The notes below the pieces were generated by a model. The model did not search any database and was not told the DNA's origin. It was given only the letters and a program-made list of their open reading frames with translations. Shown piece by piece: positions 1-5,402 of a stretch of 24,773 bases of DNA. Positions within the stretch are counted from its first letter, which is position 1, and each line of letters starts with the position of its first letter. A program made the translations under genes and the position numbers. The stretch comes from JAVBUZ01 sp031554725 (GTDB lineage Bacteria; Bacillota; Clostridia; Lachnospirales; Lachnospiraceae): assembly GCA_031554725.1 (NCBI GenBank), contig JAVBUZ010000029.1, forward strand, positions 1-24,773, in the 5' to 3' direction.

Positions 1-24
1 AATCGGTATCAGGGAGGTATGATT

Positions 25-444
25 GTGGTAAATATTAGAGCTGTTCAAATGGAAGATAAGTCTTTTTGGTTTAAACTAGACAAGCATATTTCTGAGGCTG
101 AATTTGAAAAGAAATGTAGAGATAAAATGGGTTATGTACTGCTTGAAGAGGATACCCCAGTTGGAATTCTTAGATACAATCTCTTTTGGGACAATACGCC
201 CTTTTGTACCATGCTTTTTGTAGATTGGGAGTACCAGCATAAGGGTTATGGAAAAGCACTGATGCAGCACTGGGAAACGGATATGAAGCAATTGGGCTAT
301 GGAATGATTATGACATCTACCCAAGTAGATGAAGAGGCTCAGCATTTTTATAGAAAACTAGGGTATCAAGATGCCGGGGGACTGATTATTAATATTCCGG
401 AATACGAGCAACCAATGGAGATGTTTTTGACAAAAGGAATTTAG
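25..444 (+). CDS. GNAT-family N-acetyltransferase
   Basis: This is a small GNAT-fold acetyltransferase that would move an acetyl group from acetyl-CoA to an unidentified amine in the cytoplasm. The sequence shows the strand DWEYQHKGYGKAL, where QHKGYG fits the Q/RxxGxG/A pyrophosphate-binding loop. It is followed by the late FYRKLGY element typical of GNAT C-termini. I chose the GTG at 25. The ATG at 19 directly abuts the Shine-Dalgarno AGGGAGGT (11-18), which leaves no spacing, whereas GTG 25 sits 6 bases away. That gives 139 residues, normal for the family. It is the first gene of a closely packed plus-strand run and ends 3 bases before the next start. The substrate cannot be deduced. The fold is clear. 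Confidence 0.85.
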   Translation: MVNIRAVQMEDKSFWFKLDKHISEAEFEKKCRDKMGYVLLEEDTPVGILRYNLFWDNTPFCTMLFVDWEYQHKGYGKALMQHWETDMKQLGYGMIMTSTQVDEEAQHFYRKLGYQDAGGLIINIPEYEQPMEMFLTKGI

Positions 445-447
445 AAT

Positions 448-716
448 ATGAAAAAGGATGTAATACATATATTGGGGGCATCAGGTTCAGGAACCAGCAC
501 ATTAGGTAAAAAGATTTGTATGACGAACATGAAGAATTTATCCAGTGGGCAAGAGGGTATGATACTGGTGATATCGAAATGAGAAGCAAGGTACAACATG
601 ATGAGTGGCAAAAGCTTTTGCAGTGTGAGCAAATTGTATTAAATGGTGCCGATGATTTGGATATCAACTTTGAGAAAGTGGTTGGAAAGCTAAGTGATTT
701 TAAATACAGGAAGTAG
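448..716 (+). pseudogene. Broken P-loop nucleoside-kinase-like gene, internal deletion
   Basis: From the ATG at 448 the frame encodes MKKDVIHILGASGSGTSTLG, a phosphate-binding loop of the adenylate-kinase-like type (GASGSGTST, with T in place of the usual P-loop Lys). The frame is lost around 510-518. Beginning near 516 a different frame encodes YDEHEEFIQWARGYDTG and then EMRSKVQHDEWQKLL. From memory of the family, this is the C-terminal end of the same roughly 180-residue kinase-like proteins. Only about 90 codons remain, so I infer an internal deletion of around 90 residues plus a frame change. The remnant's stop (714-716) lies inside the next gene. The 66-codon second part could in principle be read from a TTG at 516 but has no convincing Shine-Dalgarno site. 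Confidence 0.65.
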
Positions 717-1629
717 AACAGACATACCAGCTTACTTTAGTGACTGGTTTTACAATAGAATAAAAGATGGATATGTACTGGTTCGTAATCCCTATTATCC
801 CTCACAAGTCACAAGGTACCAGCTAAGTCCTGACGTAATAGATGCCCTTGTGTTTTGTACGAAAAATCCTGAGCCTATGCTGTCTCGACTTGGGGAACTA
901 TCTACATTTTCATGCTTTTGGTTTGTAACCATTACACCATATGATAAAGACATTGAGCCATATGTGCCAGATAAAGAAAAGGTTATGGAAAGTTTTAAAC
1001 GATTGTCAGATTATGTGGGAAGTAATGCTATAAGCTGGCGATATGACCCCATATTTATTTCAGAAAAATATTCTGTAAAATATCACATTGAAAAATTTGA
1101 AAAGATGGCGGAGACATTAAGGGGATATACCGAGCAGTGCGTAGTTAGCTTTATCGATTTATACCAAAAGACAAAAAATAATTTTCCAGAAGTGAAAGCA
1201 GTGACAGGCGATGAACAGGAACAATTAATAAGTGCCTTTTCAAAGATTGCACAGCAAAATAGCATGCAAATTCATTTATGCTGTGAAAATGAACAGCTTG
1301 TTAGAGAAAGCGTAGATGCAAAGGGGTGCATGGCAAAAGAAGTTCTTGAAAAGGCAATACAATGTAAGCTACATGTTCCTAAGAAAAAAGGGGCGAGGCA
1401 GGAATGTAATTGTCTTTTAGGGGCAGACATAGGTATGTACAATACCTGTGGACACGGATGCTTATACTGCTACGCCAATTATGATAGAAAAACAGTAGTT
1501 GCCAATATGAAAAAGCACGATGCTAGTTCTCCTTTTTTGATAGGACATGCCAAAGAGGATGATATCTTAAAAGAGGCAATGCAAAGGTCATGGAAAGATG
1601 AGCAGATGAGCTTTTTCGACGATATATAA
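694..1629 (+). CDS. DUF1848 protein with radical-SAM-like cysteine cluster
   Basis: The protein has 311 residues and starts at GTG 694, after GGAAAG at 684-689. It opens with SRTDIPAYFSDWFYNRIKDG and VLVRNP, then SPDVIDALVFCTKNPEPML, which is the characteristic DUF1848 beginning. The C-terminal part has C238 and C240, followed by C252, C256 and C259. The last three form CX3CX2C, the spacing used by radical SAM enzymes to hold a [4Fe-4S] cluster, and are followed by YAN. The family is described as uncharacterised with a radical-SAM-like cysteine cluster at its C-terminus. The reaction and substrate are unknown. It overlaps the preceding pseudogene by 23 bases, consistent with an original translationally coupled pair. 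Confidence 0.85.
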   Translation: MILNTGSRTDIPAYFSDWFYNRIKDGYVLVRNPYYPSQVTRYQLSPDVIDALVFCTKNPEPMLSRLGELSTFSCFWFVTITPYDKDIEPYVPDKEKVMESFKRLSDYVGSNAISWRYDPIFISEKYSVKYHIEKFEKMAETLRGYTEQCVVSFIDLYQKTKNNFPEVKAVTGDEQEQLISAFSKIAQQNSMQIHLCCENEQLVRESVDAKGCMAKEVLEKAIQCKLHVPKKKGARQECNCLLGADIGMYNTCGHGCLYCYANYDRKTVVANMKKHDASSPFLIGHAKEDDILKEAMQRSWKDEQMSFFDDI

Positions 1630-1715
1630 TGGGGGATAATACTATATACAGATCAATGATGCAGGTTTATGTGAGAGAAAGCAATAAAGCGTTGGTGTTT
1701 ATCTGTGTAGAATGA
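1629..1715 (+). pseudogene. Possible 5' remnant of a VOC/glyoxalase-like gene
   Basis: An ATG at 1629 overlaps the stop codon of the DUF1848 gene (TAATG) and opens a 28-codon frame ending at 1715. Its product includes MQVYVRESNKALVF, which resembles the first strand and helix of VOC (glyoxalase/PhnB-like) proteins, where the pattern is usually 'xxxYVxxxxKALEFY'. Nothing downstream continues that fold, and the next gene's Shine-Dalgarno site overlaps its end. I infer a truncated coupled gene. A chance short ORF is the main alternative. Confidence 0.25.
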
Positions 1716-1729
1716 GGGGAGGAATAAGC

Positions 1730-2629
1730 ATGGAACCATGTAAGCTATCTTTGGGTGATACCATAGGGATTATCTGTCCTTGCCATTTCGCAAACAAGGA
1801 TGATTATGCCCGATATATTTCTGGCATTCAGAAGCTAGGTTTTTCAGTTAAGGAAGGTAAGAATTTATATAAAAATACATATGGGTATGGTGCAAGTGAA
1901 CAGGAACGGGCGGATGACTTTAATGAAATGATTACTGATACCAAGGTAAAAATGATTCTTTTTGGTGGAGGAAACATTGGGAACGAACTATTGCCATATA
2001 TTGACTTTGAAGCAATTGCGAAGAATCCCAAGATAATCTGTAGCTATAGTAATGGAACTGCGATGCTTAATGCCATATATGCCCAAACGGGATTAACAGT
2101 ATATTATGGACAATTTCCAGGGATGTTTGCTAATTTGAGCGACTATGACTATCAACAATTTAAGTCACACTTTATTGATGGTACAGCAAGTGAGTTTCAA
2201 AGTAATAGCAGATGGAAAACAATAAATGATGGTACATGCGAAGGTATTTTACTTGGAGGATACACAACTATAGTTGCGATGCTACTAGGTAGCAAATACT
2301 TTTCATATGATAGTTCGAAAAAATATATTCTTTTTTTGGAAAATCATGAAAAATTTGATGCACCAGGCGCAGTAGGGACACATTTAGCATATATTGAGCA
2401 AAGTGATTTGATAAACAATATTTCGGGGGTAATATTTGGTCACTACTCGAAAAAGGAAGTTCCTGAACTTTTTCAAAACTTAGAGCGCTTTGGAAAAAGG
2501 CATTCTATCCCCGTTATATATTGTGATGATTTTGGTCATGGAACCAATCATGCGATATTGCCGATTGGACGTTACGCAAAACTTGATGCGGGGAAGCAGA
2601 CGATGGAAATGAGTCAAAGAGTTATCTAG
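1730..2629 (+). CDS. S66-family LD-carboxypeptidase / MccF-like serine peptidase
   Basis: Members of peptidase family S66 either trim the terminal D-Ala from muropeptide tetrapeptides in the cytoplasm (LD-carboxypeptidase) or inactivate microcin C-type aminoacyl nucleotides (MccF). Visible landmarks are LSLGDTIGIICPC at the N-terminus, the nucleophile elbow CSYSNGTA (S107 from this start), E204 in LFLENHEKF, and H270 in DDFGHGTNHAILPIG. These match the Ser-Glu-His catalytic set. I chose ATG 1730 because GGAGG (1718-1722) lies 7 bases upstream. An upstream in-frame ATG at 1712 would place that site inside the gene. The result is 299 residues with no signal peptide, normal for the family. Cell-wall recycling versus peptide-nucleotide resistance cannot be decided from sequence alone. 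Confidence 0.87.
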   Translation: MEPCKLSLGDTIGIICPCHFANKDDYARYISGIQKLGFSVKEGKNLYKNTYGYGASEQERADDFNEMITDTKVKMILFGGGNIGNELLPYIDFEAIAKNPKIICSYSNGTAMLNAIYAQTGLTVYYGQFPGMFANLSDYDYQQFKSHFIDGTASEFQSNSRWKTINDGTCEGILLGGYTTIVAMLLGSKYFSYDSSKKYILFLENHEKFDAPGAVGTHLAYIEQSDLINNISGVIFGHYSKKEVPELFQNLERFGKRHSIPVIYCDDFGHGTNHAILPIGRYAKLDAGKQTMEMSQRVI

Positions 2630-2645
2630 CGGAGAGGTGTACATA

Positions 2646-3332
2646 ATGGAGATAAAAAATAGAATTGTTGTTGTAACATTCCGAATATTTTTACTGGTCG
2701 GTTGCCTTATAGGTTTATATCTAAATTCAGGATTGCCAAGTGGAGCATTAAATTTACAAATGTTTAATTTCTACACAATTCTTAGTAATGCAGTATGCTT
2801 CATATTCTTTGTTTTTCTGCTGGTTAAGGTGATTTTTGAGATTAGGAATTTGGGAATTCGAGGTATTTCTACTGCGCCTAGATTTAAGGGTGCAATTACC
2901 ATGATGATAACGGTGACATTTTTGATATATCACTTTGTTTTGCTTCCACAGAGTTTTACAATGACTTCTGATTATCGTCCTTTTAGTTTGCCAGATATTC
3001 TTGTGCATTACTATGTGCCGATTATGACAATTCTTGATTGGCTTCTGTTTGATGAAAAGAATAAATACAGGTGGTATGATCCCTTCATATGGCTTGTCCT
3101 CCCATATGCTTATTTCATCTATGCAATTATAAGAGCCCAGTTGGGTGGTGTACTTACAGCCATTGGAAGTAGATATCCTTATTATTTCATGGATGTAGAT
3201 GCTATCGGAGTAACAAATGTGTTGTGGAATGTTCTTTTTTTATCGATAGCCTTTTTGCTTTTAGGATATATTATATATGCGATAAATAAAATTCATTTTA
3301 AGGAGAACAAGCATGGCAAAAAGCTATTTTAA
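2646..3332 (+). CDS. Pr6Pr-type six-helix membrane protein
   Basis: This is an integral membrane protein of 228 residues with about six hydrophobic helices. The first starts near residue 6 and the last ends near residue 215. The stretch DWLLFDEKNKYRWYDPFIW, followed by LPYAYFIYAIIRAQLGG and YPYYFMDVDA, matches the conserved core of bacterial Pr6Pr / FAR-17a-AIG1-related proteins, whose function is not established. The GGAGAGG site at 2631-2637 is 8 bases before ATG 2646. An in-frame GTG at 2637 overlaps that site and is rejected as the start. It begins 16 bases after the S66 peptidase and overlaps the next gene by 20 bases. Confidence 0.75.
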   Translation: MEIKNRIVVVTFRIFLLVGCLIGLYLNSGLPSGALNLQMFNFYTILSNAVCFIFFVFLLVKVIFEIRNLGIRGISTAPRFKGAITMMITVTFLIYHFVLLPQSFTMTSDYRPFSLPDILVHYYVPIMTILDWLLFDEKNKYRWYDPFIWLVLPYAYFIYAIIRAQLGGVLTAIGSRYPYYFMDVDAIGVTNVLWNVLFLSIAFLLLGYIIYAINKIHFKENKHGKKLF

Positions 3333-3735
3333 AGAAAAAGAGTTACAACCCCAAGACGAAAACCTTAAAGCTGTTTTATCGAAGGCAAAAGAGTATTGGG
3401 ATAAATACTTAGACATTATAAATACAAGTATTCCAGAGGCTGCCTTCCAATGGAAATATTATGGAAAAGCGTGGGGATGGTGCTTGGTCGGTTTGGTGAA
3501 AAATAAAAATCTCCTCTACTTAACCCCTATTGAAAATGGGTTCTATGTATCCTTTGTTTTTAATGAGCAAAATAGGCAGTGTGCAAGAGAAGAGGGAATG
3601 TCGGAAGAAATATTAAAAACGATTGAAGCTGGGAAAAGCAATAATGCCGGTCATACATTTGATATATTGGTTCAAAACAAAAGTGACCTTGAAATTGTAA
3701 GTAAGCTTCTGAAAATAAAAAGTAATATTATTTAG
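3313..3735 (+). CDS. DUF3788 family protein
   Basis: A 140-residue soluble protein. The central stretch FQWKYYGKAWGWCLVGL, then NLLYLTPIENGFYVSFVF, is the signature layout of DUF3788: a lysine-rich strand, a strongly conserved YGKxxGW, then paired strands. The function is unknown. The ATG at 3313 follows AAGGAGA at about 3299-3305 and overlaps the preceding membrane-protein gene by 20 bases, so the two are probably co-transcribed and coupled. The second half (EEILKTIEAGK ... DLEIVSKLLKIK) is helical and fits the family's usual length. Confidence 0.8.
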   Translation: MAKSYFKEKELQPQDENLKAVLSKAKEYWDKYLDIINTSIPEAAFQWKYYGKAWGWCLVGLVKNKNLLYLTPIENGFYVSFVFNEQNRQCAREEGMSEEILKTIEAGKSNNAGHTFDILVQNKSDLEIVSKLLKIKSNII

Positions 3736-3784
3736 ATCGAAAGACAAAATATTACTTATAAAGTTTAGTAGAAGGAAAATAAAT

Positions 3785-4342
3785 ATGGAAAAAAAATTAT
3801 CACCACAACAGCAAGAAGAATTACTCGAAATATTAAACATTCGTTTTGATAAACACTTAAATCGTCATGAGGGCATTGTATGGGAAAAGGTAAAAGCAAA
3901 GCTTGAAGTAAGTCCAGAAAAGATGTGGTCCCTTAATGAAATGGAAAAAACGGGAGGCGAACCGGATGTTGTTGATTATGATGAAAAGGAAAATGAGTTT
4001 ATTTTCATGGATTGCTCTGCGGAAAGTCCCATTGGGCGAAGAAGTTTTTGCTATGATAAAGAAGCATTAGAATCTAGAAAACAAAACAAACCGGAAAACA
4101 ACATTATAGATATGGCGGCTTCCATGGGGATTGAAATTTTAAATGAAGAACAATATCGTAGGCTGCAACAACTGGAAGAATTTGACTTAAAAACTTCCAG
4201 TTGGATTATGACTCCTGCAGAAATTAGAAAGCTTGGTGGTGCACTTTTTTGTGACCGCCGTTATAATCGTGTTTTTGCTTATCATAATGGTGCAGAATCT
4301 TATTATGGAGCAAGAGGATTCCGTGGAATGCTAAAGATATAA
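3785..4342 (+). CDS. DUF4256 family protein
   Basis: A 185-residue cytoplasmic protein whose sequence is close to the DUF4256 pattern throughout. It shows WEKVKAKLEVSPEKMWSLNEM, TGGEPDVVDYD, FMDCSAESPIGRRSFCYD, NIIDMAASMGIEIL and LGGALFCDRRYNRVFAYHNG. The length is normal and nothing appears missing. The biochemical role is unknown. The start at 3785 follows AGAAGGAAA. It is the last gene of the left-hand plus-strand run, separated from DUF3788 by 49 bases and followed immediately by a hairpin shared with the convergent lipoprotein gene. Confidence 0.85.
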   Translation: MEKKLSPQQQEELLEILNIRFDKHLNRHEGIVWEKVKAKLEVSPEKMWSLNEMEKTGGEPDVVDYDEKENEFIFMDCSAESPIGRRSFCYDKEALESRKQNKPENNIIDMAASMGIEILNEEQYRRLQQLEEFDLKTSSWIMTPAEIRKLGGALFCDRRYNRVFAYHNGAESYYGARGFRGMLKI

Positions 4343-4349
4343 GAATAGG

Positions 4350-4380
4350 GAAATTAGTCGCATAGTTTACGACTAATTTC
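4350..4380. terminator. Hairpin between convergent genes, possible bidirectional terminator
   Basis: GAAATTAGTCG (4350-4360) and CGACTAATTTC (4370-4380) form a perfect 11-bp inverted repeat with a 9-base loop. It sits 8 bases after the DUF4256 stop. The stop codon and last codons of the minus-strand lipoprotein gene lie within it. There is no clean U-run on either side, so intrinsic termination is plausible by position but not fully supported. Confidence 0.5.
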
Positions 4381-5274
4381 GCCACTCCAGTTTCTAGCGC
4401 CACAAACAGAGCATGCTTCAAAGGTTATTGTGTACCAAGCATCGTCTACAAATTGGTCGTCAGTAAAGGAGGAAGTCCATGTATGTGGAAGCTCTGGAAT
4501 AATTTCTGTGTTTTTCCAAAATTTTCCACACTTCACACATTTATAATCGATATATCCTTGATGGGAACAAGTTGGTTCTGTTCGTATCCCTTGGTAATCA
4601 TGTGTATCTATTTCCTCATATACGGGCATTCCACCAGCTTGTGTACCATGAATTACGCAAGTGTTGTGCTTAAAATATTGAATAAAACATCCATTGCAAG
4701 TGATATTAGGGTTGAGATCAACCAATTGCCAATCACATACACTAGTTGCTTCTGTTACTTCATTTTTTGTTTTTCCACAATCACTACATTTATAGTTAAT
4801 GGTTGTTTTGGTTATCCCTTCGAAACAATTTGTGGTTGAGCTTCTAGCTGTTTCTACCCACTTACAAGTAGAAACTTGTGTGGAGGAGGGAGTTGTTGTT
4901 TTCTCATTACTTTTTTGCGAGGATGGCGTTTGGCTACTTGCACTAGAGGTGGTACTTTTTGACGTCTCAGTGGTTATACTGCTTTGTGAGCTTTTTGAAG
5001 CTTCACTACTCTGAGTGCTTTCAGAACTCTTAGTTGGCTCTGTTTCTTTAATTAGTTGTGCATCCTTAGCCACTTCAGAACTGCCTACAGTTGTTTCAGT
5101 AGATTTTGCATTCTGTTGAATTGGTACCTCTTCGCTTTTTTCTTCAGCAGAAGTAGAGTCTTCTGCAAAGAAAGATTCATTTGTGTTACTAAGGGTGTTT
5201 TCTGTTTTTGCACAAGCTGTAAAGCTATAAACCATGGAAAGAACCATGATAATTGAAATAATTTTCTTTTTCAT
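4354..5274 (-). CDS. Surface lipoprotein with Ser/Thr-rich stalk and CxxC repeats
   Basis: The 306-residue product begins with a basic, hydrophobic signal peptide ending in YSFTACAK, a lipobox with the lipidated cysteine at residue 21. Residues of about 25-135 form a low-complexity, Ser/Thr/Glu/Lys-rich stalk. The rest is a cysteine-rich ectodomain with at least three CxxC knuckles (CSDCGK, CVKCGK, CSVCGA), a fourth CNGC, and conserved His-Asp/His-Thr-Trp turns. The unit PTCSHQGYIDYKCVKCGKFW resembles a repeat common in Clostridia surface proteins. It could bind metal or form disulfides. The function is unknown. GGAGC lies 7 bases before the ATG. It is transcribed divergently from the MFS-GH2 gene. 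Confidence 0.85.
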   Translation of the reverse strand: MKKKIISIIMVLSMVYSFTACAKTENTLSNTNESFFAEDSTSAEEKSEEVPIQQNAKSTETTVGSSEVAKDAQLIKETEPTKSSESTQSSEASKSSQSSITTETSKSTTSSASSQTPSSQKSNEKTTTPSSTQVSTCKWVETARSSTTNCFEGITKTTINYKCSDCGKTKNEVTEATSVCDWQLVDLNPNITCNGCFIQYFKHNTCVIHGTQAGGMPVYEEIDTHDYQGIRTEPTCSHQGYIDYKCVKCGKFWKNTEIIPELPHTWTSSFTDDQFVDDAWYTITFEACSVCGARNWSGEISRKLCD

Positions 5275-5297
5275 AAATAAAGCTCCATTTGGTATTA

Positions 5298-5326
5298 TTT
5301 ACAGGTTATCTTTTGTAAGATGTTAA
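5298..5326 (-). promoter_or_regulatory. Candidate promoter of the lipoprotein gene
   Basis: On the minus strand, TTAACA (revcomp of 5321-5326) and TGTAAA (revcomp of 5298-5303) are separated by exactly 17 bases and lie about 25 bases ahead of the start codon. The -35 box matches the sigma-A consensus at five of six bases and the -10 box at four of six. Confidence 0.35.
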
Positions 5327-5330
5327 AATA

Positions 5331-5344
5331 CTAACTTAGGTTAG
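5331..5344. promoter_or_regulatory. Short inverted repeat in the divergent intergenic region
   Basis: CTAAC (5331-5335) and GTTAG (5340-5344) form a small palindromic element between the divergent lipoprotein and MFS-GH2 genes, just before a TATAGT (5347-5352) that could be a plus-strand -10 box. Its place suggests an operator, but five-base arms are short enough to arise by chance. Confidence 0.25.
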
Positions 5345-5402
5345 CATATAGTAAGGTTATTTTCAAGTTGAAATGTAAGTGAAGCATAGATAGGAGTCAA
5401 GT

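Noticed and set aside
1622..1629. TATAAT as a promoter -10 before the S66 peptidase
   Set aside because: It overlaps the DUF1848 stop codon, and there is no -35-like box at the right distance. The gene run is dense enough for co-transcription.
4453..5256. Plus-strand ORFs opposite the lipoprotein gene (4453-4839, 4799-5014, 5056-5256)
   Set aside because: Their products are low-complexity translations of the antisense of a Ser/Thr/Cys-rich gene. The minus-strand frame has signal peptide, lipobox and Shine-Dalgarno site, so these are shadows.
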